Assembly: GCA_021816645.1 (NCBI GenBank)
Contig: JAKAXF010000036.1
Coordinates: 1 to 5,897 of the forward strand
DNA: 5,897 nt
Direction: 5' to 3'
Source of the DNA: Microcaldota archaeon
GTDB taxonomy: Archaea > Micrarchaeota > Micrarchaeia > Micrarchaeales > Micrarchaeaceae
Shown here: positions 1 to 5,177 of the stretch, in pieces
Layout of the letters: each line of letters begins with the position of its first letter
Numbering within the stretch: the stretch's first letter is position 1
Notes under the pieces: generated by a model
Database searches by the model: none
What the model was told of the DNA's origin: nothing
What the model saw: only the letters and a program-made list of their open reading frames with translations
Position numbers and translations under genes: made by a program

Positions 1-180
1 CCACTTCGCGAATACGGCCGGGTCGTTCTGGCCCTTCCACTGCGCCTCTGCCGGCGCCTTGTCTGCGTTGAGCTTCTCCATAGGTGAATCCAGCGGTACC
101 ATTTCAAAAACGGCCACCGGGCACACATCGTGGCAGTGCGAACAGCCGGTGCATTTCGGTTTGTCTACGTAAACTTCCAT
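1..180 (-). CDS. 4Fe-4S ferredoxin, N-terminal part (cut by the left edge)
   Basis: Sixty codons are visible from an ATG at 180; the reading frame stays open to the window edge. A complete [4Fe-4S] ligand motif C-x2-C-x2-C-x3-C-P lies at residues 10-21 (KCTGCSHCHDVCP), followed by VAVFEMV, as in small bacterial-type ferredoxins. By family knowledge such proteins are soluble one-electron carriers for cytosolic oxidoreductases. In two-cluster ferredoxins a second cysteine set follows. None appears in the next 39 residues (charged, Ala/Pro-rich, with two Trp), so either the loop between clusters is long or the second site lies beyond the edge. The gene sits 89 bp after uS5 with its own TATA box, so it is probably transcribed independently of the ribosomal operon. 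A one-cluster protein or the N-terminus of a larger iron-sulfur protein cannot be excluded. Confidence 0.9.
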   Translation of the reverse strand, partial: MEVYVDKPKCTGCSHCHDVCPVAVFEMVPLDSPMEKLNADKAPAEAQWKGQNDPAVFAKW

Positions 181-183
181 GAT

Positions 184-188
184 AGCAC
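184..188 (-). promoter_or_regulatory. weak ribosome binding site of the ferredoxin gene
   Basis: GTGCT lies 3 nt before the ferredoxin ATG, in the same register as the GTGAT elements of the ribosomal genes and one base away from them. It supports the ATG at 180 as the start. The match to the 16S tail is short, so this is an inference from position and pattern. Confidence 0.4.
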
Positions 189-211
189 TTGTTTTCGGAT
201 ATTAAACATTC

Positions 212-216
212 AAAAA
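212..216 (-). terminator. possible oligo-T terminator of the ribosomal operon
   Basis: A run of five T on the minus strand, in an A/T-rich stretch, lies 53 nt after the uS5 stop. Archaeal RNA polymerase can terminate on short T tracts without a hairpin, and I see no stem-loop here. The run lies just downstream of the ferredoxin TATA box, upstream of the expected start site, so it could end the operon message without touching the ferredoxin transcript. Five T is the weak end of the range. Confidence 0.3.
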
Positions 217-217
217 C

Positions 218-225
218 TATTTATA
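218..225 (-). promoter_or_regulatory. archaeal TATA box for the ferredoxin gene
   Basis: The minus strand reads TATAAATA here, close to the archaeal box A consensus, inside the only sizeable non-coding spacer of the window. With the usual 25-27 bp to the initiation site, transcription would begin near position 195, giving a leader of about 15 nt before the ATG at 180. No clear purine-rich BRE is visible just upstream. Sequence and spacing support it; no expression data exist. Confidence 0.55.
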
Positions 226-269
226 CATTGACGCTACGACCCTTACCATTGCTTCTGCTTTTACTGCTC

Positions 270-932
270 TCACTCCTTCTCCTCAAGGTTTTTCATGCTG
301 AGCATGTTGAGTATCGCCCTGCTCGCCGCAACGAGGGTGTTGTATCTCGCCTTCGTGTGCCCGCGCGACGACGTCCACACGTCCTTTACTCCGGCCAGCT
401 CCAGCATCTTCTTTATCGGGGCGCTCGCGACTACTCCGGTACCCCTCGGCGCAGGTTTAAGCTCTACGTCAACTCCTCCGCATCTTCCGCGGACCGTGAA
501 TGGTATGCTGTGCTCTGTTCCGCAGTTGCACTGCCAGGAACCGCATCCGAGCAGTATAGGCATTATATTCCTCTTGGCGTCCTTTATCGCGCTGTCTATC
601 GCGGCCTTCACTTCCGCGTCCTTTCCCATTCCGACTCCAACATGGCCGTTGCCGTCTCCGACTATGGCCGTTACCCTGAACTTCTGTTTCCTGTTGTTCT
701 TTGTCATTCTCTGGACGCTCTCTATCTCTATTATCTCGTTCTTTATGTTTGGAAGCAGCGCGTCCACTATCTCCGTCTCTTCTATTTTCTTTCCCTGCGC
801 GAATATCTGCTCTACGGATGTTATCTCGTGGGCCTTCACTTTCCTGCCGATCTCGGTCAGCGGCGCCCACGTCTCTGCGTTGAACACGGGCCCCTGCTCC
901 GCACCTCTCCTCCTGTTGTTCCTTCCATTCAA
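270..932 (-). CDS. rps5: 30S ribosomal protein uS5 (archaeal S5p/S2e form)
   Basis: uS5 is a small-subunit protein near the mRNA entry and decoding region. The 220-residue product has the N-terminal double-stranded-RNA-binding S5 domain (about 65-135) and the C-terminal S5 fold (about 150-205). The archaeal/eukaryotic signature GCGSWQCNCGTEHSIPF is at 129-145 and APRGTGVV at 161-168. No in-frame ATG lies near the N-terminus. I chose TTG at 932 because GTGAT stands 3 nt before it, the same register as the neighbouring genes, and an in-frame TAA closes the frame upstream. The alternative is GTG at 887, which would drop 15 residues, mostly Arg/Asn/Gly, and still keep the conserved AETWAPLTEIGRKV. 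The start lies 4 nt after the uL18 stop, which is part of the binding site. It is the last gene of the operon: uL30 and uL15 do not follow. Confidence 0.96.
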   Translation of the reverse strand: MNGRNNRRRGAEQGPVFNAETWAPLTEIGRKVKAHEITSVEQIFAQGKKIEETEIVDALLPNIKNEIIEIESVQRMTKNNRKQKFRVTAIVGDGNGHVGVGMGKDAEVKAAIDSAIKDAKRNIMPILLGCGSWQCNCGTEHSIPFTVRGRCGGVDVELKPAPRGTGVVASAPIKKMLELAGVKDVWTSSRGHTKARYNTLVAASRAILNMLSMKNLEEKE

Positions 933-935
933 AAT

Positions 936-940
936 ATCAC
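936..940 (-). promoter_or_regulatory. ribosome binding site deciding the uS5 start (TTG)
   Basis: GTGAT, complementary to the AUCAC of the archaeal 16S rRNA 3' tail, stands 3 nt before TTG at 932. The TGA within it is the uL18 stop codon, so termination and re-initiation are probably coupled. Confidence 0.55.
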
Positions 941-1476
941 TTCGCCTTTATCTTTTTCTTCGCCTCCTCGAAAACCGCGTCTATGTTTGAAACGTCAAAT
1001 CCTGCCTCTTTGTACGACGTGAACTTGCCGGCACCAGAGGACTTTGCGTATTCCCGTATGTGGGTTCCGGAAATCCTCTTCTCGTCTACTTCTACGGCGC
1101 CTTGCATAGGCATGCCGTTGTCTGCCGCGCCCTTCGCGGCTGAAAAAATCACGGATGATTTGATCGGCTTGTACAGCCCTATATCCAGTATGCACTTCTT
1201 GACCCCCAGCTTGCCCGCCTTCTGCGCCAGCAAAAATCCGGTGAGATAGGCAGTAGGTATGTTCGACCTGGGCTCCCAGCCAAACGCCTTTAGCTCCTTG
1301 GAGTACGCGCTCGCCAGTATCCTGTCTCCCTTCTGGTCGAACCCAACAAGCTGCGCTATTACGCCTCGGTTGCTCCTCCTGACTACGAGCCTGTCTATGC
1401 CGCTGTTAAGCATCCTTATCCTTTTCCTGTAGTTCGTCAGCGCGCTTGCCCTTCGTTTTTTTATCTTTCTAAACAT
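937..1476 (-). CDS. rpl18: 50S ribosomal protein uL18 (archaeal L18p/L5e form)
   Basis: uL18 binds 5S rRNA and, with uL5, attaches it to the central protuberance of the large subunit. The 179-residue product has the basic N-terminus with RRASALTNYRKRIRMLNSG (8-26) typical of archaeal L18, then RLVVRRSNRGVIAQLVGFD (29-47). The central SAYSKELKAFGW (56-67) is followed by AYLTGFLLAQKA (76-87), the LDIGLYKP turn (97-104) and GTHIREYAK (137-145). The archaeal/eukaryotic form is longer than bacterial L18 (about 120), and this length fits. The ATG at 1476 has GTGAT 3 nt upstream. It lies 18 nt after the eL19 stop and 4 nt before uS5. The C-terminal tail is lysine-rich. Confidence 0.96.
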   Translation of the reverse strand: MFRKIKKRRASALTNYRKRIRMLNSGIDRLVVRRSNRGVIAQLVGFDQKGDRILASAYSKELKAFGWEPRSNIPTAYLTGFLLAQKAGKLGVKKCILDIGLYKPIKSSVIFSAAKGAADNGMPMQGAVEVDEKRISGTHIREYAKSSGAGKFTSYKEAGFDVSNIDAVFEEAKKKIKAK

Positions 1477-1479
1477 TCT

Positions 1480-1484
1480 ATCAC
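1480..1484 (-). promoter_or_regulatory. ribosome binding site of uL18
   Basis: GTGAT lies 3 nt before the uL18 ATG, within the 18-nt gap after eL19. It is one of the clearest examples of the start signature shared across the operon. Confidence 0.55.
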
Positions 1485-1494
1485 TTCATCGGTT

Positions 1495-1968
1495 TCATAT
1501 GTGCCTGAGCTTCTCCACCTGTTCTTCGCTCAGCTGCACGCCGGTGCTCTGGACGTGGTGGAGCAGCGATATCTTGCTGGCGAACGTCCCTCCCTTTACG
1601 AGCGCGTATAGGCGCTTGAAGCTTGCGTTGTCTATGACCTTGCTCTCCTTCAGCGACTTTAGAACTCTTCTCTGCCCTCGTATCCTTTTCATGTACGATA
1701 CGGCTGGCCTCGCTCCGGCTCCCCCTCGCCTGCTACCCGGCCCTCTCGATCTGCCCTCGTTCCTCTTTATCTCGAGCTCCCTGCCGTATATGCTCAGGTT
1801 TTTCTTCTCCTTTATCGTGTATATAGAGCCGTTTTTTACAAGTTCGCGCACGTCATCCTTGGTCAGCGCCTTTCTTGCCTCGGCCAGTGCGCTGGGCTTT
1901 ATGCGGATCGCACTCTCGCCCCTACCCGTGATCTTGGAGGCAGCCCTTTTAACAAATTTAATACCCAT
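1495..1968 (-). CDS. rpl19e: 50S ribosomal protein eL19
   Basis: eL19 is a large-subunit protein found in archaea and eukaryotes but not bacteria. It is mostly helical and binds 23S rRNA. The 157-residue product opens with KRAASKITGRGESAIRI (7-23), matching the family pattern of a short helix followed by the residues before the 'IDP' turn. It contains LTKDDVRELVKNGSI (35-49) and the hallmark Arg/Gly stretch SRGPGSRRGGAGARP (74-88). Next come the helical RIRGQRRVLKSLKESKVID (95-113) and RLYALVKGGTFASK (119-132). The ATG at 1968 lies 11 nt after the eL32 stop and has GAGTTGAT 3 nt upstream. The last 20 or so residues (SEEQVEKLRHI end) look slightly longer than many archaeal versions. Its place between eL32 and uL18 is the standard archaeal order. 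Confidence 0.95.
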   Translation of the reverse strand: MGIKFVKRAASKITGRGESAIRIKPSALAEARKALTKDDVRELVKNGSIYTIKEKKNLSIYGRELEIKRNEGRSRGPGSRRGGAGARPAVSYMKRIRGQRRVLKSLKESKVIDNASFKRLYALVKGGTFASKISLLHHVQSTGVQLSEEQVEKLRHI

Positions 1969-1971
1969 TCA

Positions 1972-1979
1972 ATCAACTC
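1972..1979 (-). promoter_or_regulatory. ribosome binding site of eL19
   Basis: GAGTTGAT differs by one base from GAGGTGAT, the perfect complement of the archaeal 16S tail, and stands 3 nt before the ATG at 1968. It is one of the longest matches in the window. Confidence 0.6.
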
Positions 1980-2339
1980 TCAAGCGTTTACAATCCTGAA
2001 CCCCTTCGCCGATGCCGCTACAGCCAGCTCTGACCTCTTCCTCTTTCCGAGAGACTTGGCGAAAGCTACATCGATGCTGTCGGGCTTGTTGTTCAACATC
2101 GCAGAGCCAAGCTCCTGGGCGTTGCGGACTAGCACGAGTCTCCTGCCGCTCTGCCTGACTCCAGACACCGACGCCGGATTCTTGTAGCCTATCATAGGCT
2201 CTGCTCCAGCGAAAGCCTTCTTTATCCTTTTCTTGCTGTCCTGCCCGCGCTGCTTCCTCCACCTCTCTAGCACCCTCTTCCTGCTCTTGGTGCCGAAGTT
2301 TGGAACATTAAATTTCGGGTGCATTTTTTTACTCGCCAT
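1980..2339 (-). CDS. rpl32e: 50S ribosomal protein eL32
   Basis: eL32 is an archaeal/eukaryotic large-subunit protein that binds 23S rRNA. From ATG at 2339 the product has 119 residues: HPKFNVPNFGTKSRKR (7-22), RWRKQRGQDSKKRIKKA (26-42), then IGYKNPASVSGVRQSGRR (50-67), which corresponds to the family's 'IGYR.P..VRG..PSG' core. A Rossmann-like C-terminal half ends in AAASAKGFRIVNA-type sequence near 107-119. The frame can also begin at GTG 2348, overlapping the uL6 stop by 4 nt and adding three residues. I prefer ATG because the GTGAT containing that GTG is well placed as its ribosome binding site, 4 nt upstream. A third possible start is the Met at residue 6. It lies between uL6 and eL19, as usual in archaea. 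Confidence 0.94.
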   Translation of the reverse strand: MASKKMHPKFNVPNFGTKSRKRVLERWRKQRGQDSKKRIKKAFAGAEPMIGYKNPASVSGVRQSGRRLVLVRNAQELGSAMLNNKPDSIDVAFAKSLGKRKRSELAVAASAKGFRIVNA

Positions 2340-2343
2340 AAAA

Positions 2344-2348
2344 ATCAC
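2344..2348 (-). promoter_or_regulatory. ribosome binding site of eL32, overlapping the uL6 stop
   Basis: GTGAT stands 4 nt before the ATG at 2339. Its TGA is the uL6 stop codon and its GTG is an in-frame alternative start for eL32. The pattern shared with neighbouring genes favours the binding-site reading. Confidence 0.5.
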
Positions 2349-2911
2349 TCAAGGGAATGATAAACACCGTCCTGGAATACCCGCACGTCCTTGTTTGTGA
2401 CTTTGCACGCCATCCTTATGTTCGCGGCTGTCTGCGATACATCGTCACGGCTAGTGCCGTATATCCTGACGTTCTTGTCCTTGACCTCGATCTTCGTTGA
2501 TCCAACTATCCTTGCCGTCCTGGGCTTCCTCTCCCCAAATATGTTCTTTATCGTGAAAGTATCGCCCTTTGCCTCCATTATTATCGGAAAATGTAGGAAC
2601 ACCGTTTCCATCTGCTCCTCGAAGTATTTGTTCACGCCGTTGACATCGTTGCTTATCTCCTTGACCATAGAATTTACCGATACCTCTGCCTTCTTTCTTA
2701 GCACCTTGTTCTGCGTCGCACTGACAGTTATCTTGTTGCCCTCCTTGGCGACGCTGAGCAGCGACCCGTCGAATTTTCGGGTGTTCTCTCCGAGCGGGCC
2801 CTTGACCCTGACGACCTCTCCATCTACTTCGACGTTCGTTCCTTCCGGTATCGCTACCTCTCCGGACACTATCTCGGCGTTCACTCCTTTTTTCTCAGCT
2901 TTCTTAGCCAT
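2345..2911 (-). CDS. rpl6: 50S ribosomal protein uL6 (archaeal L6p/L9e form)
   Basis: uL6 is a two-domain large-subunit protein near the sarcin-ricin loop and the factor-binding site. From ATG at 2911 the product has 188 residues. The first L6 domain (about 20-95) contains VAIPEGTNVEVDGEVVRVKGPLG-type sequence (19-41). The second (about 105-185) contains FPIIMEAKGDTFTIKNIFGE (108-127), RIVGSTKIEVK (134-144), DVSQTAANIRMA (157-168) and the ending DVRVFQDGVY (175-184), all typical of archaeal L6. An in-frame ATG at 2920 would add three residues; the one at 2911 has ATGAT 4 nt upstream and gives MAKKAEKK. uL6 begins 12 nt after the uS8 stop and ends at a TGA inside the eL32 ribosome binding site. 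Confidence 0.96.
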   Translation of the reverse strand: MAKKAEKKGVNAEIVSGEVAIPEGTNVEVDGEVVRVKGPLGENTRKFDGSLLSVAKEGNKITVSATQNKVLRKKAEVSVNSMVKEISNDVNGVNKYFEEQMETVFLHFPIIMEAKGDTFTIKNIFGERKPRTARIVGSTKIEVKDKNVRIYGTSRDDVSQTAANIRMACKVTNKDVRVFQDGVYHSLE

Positions 2912-2923
2912 GAATATCATTCA

Positions 2924-3307
2924 TCAGTACACGTAGGCGATAAGTCTGCCGCCTATGCCCTTCTCCTTTATCTCTCTGTTCGTGAGCAGGCCCTCTGAGG
3001 TCGAAAATATCAGCATACCGAAGCTCTTGCTCGGTATGTACATCGCCTCGTACTTGAGAACTTCGCCCTTCTGGACTGGGTACCTGGGCTTTACCACGCC
3101 TATGTCATTTATCTTGTTGGCAAGCTTCACACTAAGGACCTTCCTGCCTTCAGCCTGGACTTCCTCTACTGAACCCAGGTAACCTTCACGCTGCATTATT
3201 GAGAGCACGGCCCTGGTGAGCTTCGTGGACGGCATGGTGCATTCGCTCCTGCCAATCCTCTCGAGCGTCTTTATCTTGTTGAGCGCTTCAGCGAGTGTGT
3301 CTGCCAT
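2924..3307 (-). CDS. rps8: 30S ribosomal protein uS8 (archaeal S8p/S15Ae form)
   Basis: uS8 is a primary 16S rRNA binder that helps fold the central domain of the small subunit. From ATG at 3307 the product has 127 residues, close to the family's usual 130. It starts ADTLAEALNKIKTLERIG (2-19), the counterpart of the archaeal 'DPLANALN.I.N.ERVG' opening. It then has IMQREGYLG (37-45), VVKPRYPVQKGE (71-82), the rRNA-binding SKSFGMLIFSTSEGLLTNRE (93-112) and the conserved ending GIGGRLIAYVY (117-127). The frame is open further upstream, to 3373, but that part overlaps uS14. ATG 3319 would add four residues and overlap uS14 by 8 nt. I chose 3307 because TTGAT stands 3 nt before it and the length fits. 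The uS14 stop lies inside that binding site. Confidence 0.95.
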   Translation of the reverse strand: MADTLAEALNKIKTLERIGRSECTMPSTKLTRAVLSIMQREGYLGSVEEVQAEGRKVLSVKLANKINDIGVVKPRYPVQKGEVLKYEAMYIPSKSFGMLIFSTSEGLLTNREIKEKGIGGRLIAYVY

Positions 3308-3310
3308 ATC

Positions 3311-3315
3311 ATCAA
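3311..3315 (-). promoter_or_regulatory. ribosome binding site deciding the uS8 start
   Basis: TTGAT stands 3 nt before ATG 3307, the same register as uS5, uL18 and eL19. The alternative ATG at 3319 has no TGAT in that register. The TGA inside is the uS14 stop, implying coupled translation. Confidence 0.5.
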
Positions 3316-3470
3316 CCATACTTCTTGAATCCGATGTCCTTTGCGATTTCCCTGAAGCATCTCCTGCACACATATATGTTGTGCGACCTTATGAGGCCGC
3401 GCGAGGTTCCGCATATCTTGCACCGTCTCGTGCCCTTTCCCTTGAACTTTTCCTCGTTTCTGACTTTCAT
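3312..3470 (-). CDS. rps14: 30S ribosomal protein uS14, zinc-binding form
   Basis: This is a 52-residue gene, short enough to be missed by length cut-offs. The product starts MKVRNEEKFKGKGTRRCKIC and ends IGFKKYG. It contains the zinc ribbon C17-x2-C20 ... C35-x2-C38, with GLIRSHNIYVCRRCFREIAK (25-44) between and after the pairs, a near-textbook archaeal/eukaryotic S14/S29e. uS14 sits in the head of the small subunit close to 16S rRNA and the neighbouring head proteins. All four zinc ligands are present. ATG at 3470 lies 20 nt after the uL5 stop with ATGAT 3 nt upstream. Its stop TGA falls inside the uS8 binding site. Another reading frame over the same bases gives a 67-codon open frame, but that one lacks any S14 feature. 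Confidence 0.96.
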   Translation of the reverse strand: MKVRNEEKFKGKGTRRCKICGTSRGLIRSHNIYVCRRCFREIAKDIGFKKYG

Positions 3471-3473
3471 GCA

Positions 3474-3478
3474 ATCAT
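3474..3478 (-). promoter_or_regulatory. ribosome binding site of uS14
   Basis: ATGAT stands 3 nt before the uS14 ATG, within the 20-nt gap after uL5. It supports the start of this very small gene. Confidence 0.4.
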
Positions 3479-3490
3479 TCTATCGTCCTT

Positions 3491-4063
3491 TCATTCCACG
3501 CTTACTTTGAAGTTGTTTTTAATGTAATCTATTACCTCGTCTCTGCTTATCTTCCTGTGCTCACGGCTCTCAAAGCTCCTGGCCTTCTTTCTTGCCTCGA
3601 CCCTGGTTCCGCGTCTCTGAAGCGATACGTTTACGTTCATGCCAAGGATTCCTATCTTGGGATTGTACTTCACTCCGTTTATGTCTATGTACTCCTTTAT
3701 ACCGAAATTTATGGCGTTGTCGACCACCTGCTTCCTCGTCAACCTGTTGTCCACGGCGGCAAACAGCCTCTTGAGCATCTCGGACGCGGACGCTCCTCTG
3801 AGAGTAACGAACGTGCCTATCTTCGTGCCCTCCGCGATCTTGAACTCGGGCAGCCTGTGCCTCGATATCGAATCCGCTGGCGTCTTTCCGGTCATGCTCT
3901 CGAGAAGAGTGCGAGCGCTCTCGTGCTTCTGCTCATCGGCTCCGGTTCCTATGCTGATTACAAGCTTGTTTATCCTTATCGCGCGCATAGGATTGTCTGA
4001 ACGCACGCGCTTGGCTGTCGTGCTCGCCTTTGCAACTGCTTCTTTCTTCTCGACTCCGGTCAT
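3491..4063 (-). CDS. rpl5: 50S ribosomal protein uL5 (archaeal L5p/L11e form)
   Basis: uL5 binds 5S rRNA in the central protuberance and contacts P-site tRNA. The 190-residue product carries NPMRAIRINKLVISIGTG (24-41), the usual start of archaeal L5. It is followed by ESARTLLESMTGKTP (48-62), EGTKIGTFVTLRGASASEML (78-97), VDNAINFGIKEYIDINGVKY (114-133) and GMNVNVSLQRRGTRVEARKK (141-160). The ending contains SREHRKISRDEVIDYIKNNF (166-185). Residues 1-23 are a Lys/Ala/Thr-rich extension longer than in many archaeal relatives. The Met at residue 26 could be a later start, but ATG at 4063 overlaps the eS4 stop as ATGA, which favours it. It has only a weak binding site (ATGGT 3 nt upstream), so it probably depends on coupling to eS4 translation. 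Confidence 0.96.
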   Translation of the reverse strand: MTGVEKKEAVAKASTTAKRVRSDNPMRAIRINKLVISIGTGADEQKHESARTLLESMTGKTPADSISRHRLPEFKIAEGTKIGTFVTLRGASASEMLKRLFAAVDNRLTRKQVVDNAINFGIKEYIDINGVKYNPKIGILGMNVNVSLQRRGTRVEARKKARSFESREHRKISRDEVIDYIKNNFKVSVE

Positions 4064-4743
4064 ACTACCATTACATTGCTTATAAGGGTTTCAAAGGATT
4101 CGTCTCCCTGTGGACCCTTGCTCTCTATGATTAGGGACGGTTTTATGCTCTTCGTTCCCTTTTTTATTTCCTTTATCGTGCCGCTGGTTCCCACGTGCTC
4201 GCCTTCGAGCACCACGCACTTCGCGCCGACCTTCATCGGTATATGCTTTTCTGACTTGCCCGTCTGGAACTTTACGGAGTCGCTTACCGCTATGTCCTTG
4301 CTGCCCTCCATAATCCTTCCGTCGTGGAACCTTATCATTATCTTGCCGCCTTGCGTCTTGTATTTTCCGATAACCTTGTAGACGTTGGATGTGTCCGTGA
4401 GCTTGTCGATTATCTCTACTCGACCCCTCGCATTGATGAATAGGGTGTACGTTGCCTTGACGCTCGGTATCTCTATCACGTCGTTGATTCCTACGGGATA
4501 CCTGACTTCCCTGACTTGTACTCCGTTAACTTTTACCTCTCCACCTTTTATTATCTTGTTGAGGTCTGCGTTCCTTTCAGACAGACCGGTCTTCTTAAGA
4601 GCGAGAATCAGAGCCAGGCTTTTGCCGAGGCTGTGCCTGCCCGCGTCCGCCTTCACGACGTATTTGTGCTCCTTTCTCGGCACCGCGAGATAGCGTGGTG
4701 CGTTCAGGTTCTTTATGTGCCTGCTATTGCCCATCGTTGCCAT
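4060..4743 (-). CDS. rps4e: 30S ribosomal protein eS4
   Basis: eS4 is a small-subunit protein of archaea and eukaryotes, unrelated to bacterial S4 apart from a shared RNA-binding fold. The 227-residue product has, in order, the N-terminal RHIKNLNAPRYLAVPRKEHK (8-27) and an S4-like RNA-binding segment about 38-92. That segment holds LNKIIKGGEVKVNGVQVREV at 61-80 and RYPVGINDVIEI at 81-92. A central beta-rich domain is next, then a KOW motif around 170-195 (KVGAKCVVLEGEHVGTSGTI). ATG at 4743 has GAGTGAG 3 nt upstream and lies 10 nt after the uL24 stop; the alternative Met at residue 4 is worse spaced. It overlaps uL5 by ATGA. The N-terminal region lacks the tryptophan usually seen after the 'AP' in this family (AP-RYLAVPRK here), a mild divergence recalled from family patterns rather than computed. 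Confidence 0.95.
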   Translation of the reverse strand: MATMGNSRHIKNLNAPRYLAVPRKEHKYVVKADAGRHSLGKSLALILALKKTGLSERNADLNKIIKGGEVKVNGVQVREVRYPVGINDVIEIPSVKATYTLFINARGRVEIIDKLTDTSNVYKVIGKYKTQGGKIMIRFHDGRIMEGSKDIAVSDSVKFQTGKSEKHIPMKVGAKCVVLEGEHVGTSGTIKEIKKGTKSIKPSLIIESKGPQGDESFETLISNVMVV

Positions 4744-4746
4744 TTG

Positions 4747-4753
4747 CTCACTC
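4747..4753 (-). promoter_or_regulatory. ribosome binding site of eS4
   Basis: GAGTGAG, close to GAGGTGAT, stands 3 nt before the eS4 ATG within the 10-nt gap after uL24. It favours ATG 4743 over the in-frame ATG at 4734. Confidence 0.5.
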
Positions 4754-5170
4754 TTACTTCTTCTCAGCTTTCGCCGCCGCCTGCACCACGCCCGATACCC
4801 TTGGTGCTGCGCCCTGCAGCTTCTCCAGCCTGCCCTTGTGGCCAGTAGTATCGAGGTCCACTATGTAGACGTTGCTGGGACTTATCGGTATGTTGAATTC
4901 CTTGCCCCTGGCGTTCTTCCTCGTCAATCCGTCCAGGTATATCTTCCCGCTCTTCATGTTAACCAGCGTGACCTTCCCGCTCTTTCCCGAACTCGCTCCG
5001 GCCATTATCTTTACCGTGTCGCCCTTCGCGAGCCCTATGTTTGAGTGTTTTATCCCAAGCTTTTCCCTGAGGGACTTGTCAACGTGCGCGTGCATGAAGT
5101 GCTGTCTGGCGTGCAGCGGTGCGTTGAACCTGAACTTCCTTTGCTTCCTCGATTGCGAACTCTTAATCAT
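4754..5170 (-). CDS. rpl24: 50S ribosomal protein uL24 (archaeal L24p/L26e form)
   Basis: uL24 is an early-binding large-subunit protein that contacts domain I of 23S rRNA near the exit tunnel. The 138-residue product opens with the archaeal/eukaryotic signature SRKQRKFRFNAPLHARQHFM (7-26), then DKSLREKLGIK (31-41). A KOW motif lies at about 48-72 (AKGDTVKIMAGASSGKSGKV), followed by GLTRKNARGKEFNIPISPSN (81-100). The last 18 residues form an Ala/Lys/Val-rich tail, which may be a disordered extension. ATG at 5170 lies 7 nt after the uL14 stop with TGAT 3 nt upstream. It sits between uL14 and eS4, as in most archaea. Confidence 0.96.
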   Translation of the reverse strand: MIKSSQSRKQRKFRFNAPLHARQHFMHAHVDKSLREKLGIKHSNIGLAKGDTVKIMAGASSGKSGKVTLVNMKSGKIYLDGLTRKNARGKEFNIPISPSNVYIVDLDTTGHKGRLEKLQGAAPRVSGVVQAAAKAEKK

Positions 5171-5173
5171 CGG

Positions 5174-5177
5174 ATCA
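5174..5177 (-). promoter_or_regulatory. ribosome binding site of uL24
   Basis: TGAT (TGATCC with the next two bases, matching the 3' end of AGGAGGTGATCC) stands 3 nt before the uL24 ATG, directly after the uL14 stop. Confidence 0.45.

Noticed and set aside
217..249. Ten-codon reading frame MVRVVASMYK as a gene or as intact uL30
   Set aside because: It is far too short for uL30 and lies 20 nt from the nearest SD-like sequence; noted only as a possible remnant.
189..1022. Long plus-strand open frames (277 and 231 codons) opposite uS5, with Leu-rich, membrane-like translations
   Set aside because: They are antisense to the well-supported uS5 and uL18 genes. Their hydrophobicity is the usual mirror of Lys/Glu-rich coding, and no binding site or family feature is seen.
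1969..2262. 97-codon minus-strand frame overlapping eL32
   Set aside because: It is a frame-shifted shadow of eL32; the eL32 frame carries the family motifs and a proper start site.
2391..2936. Plus-strand 181-codon open frame with hydrophobic segments opposite uL6
   Set aside because: It is a complementary-strand shadow of uL6, spanning nearly the same bases, with no independent signal.
3308..3373. Upstream extension of the uS8 frame to a start at 3373
   Set aside because: The added residues have no S8 similarity and overlap the zinc-ribbon part of uS14. The family length and the TTGAT site favour 3307.
3271..3474. 67-codon minus-strand frame covering uS14
   Set aside because: It is out of frame with uS14, lacks the zinc cysteines in order and has no family features.
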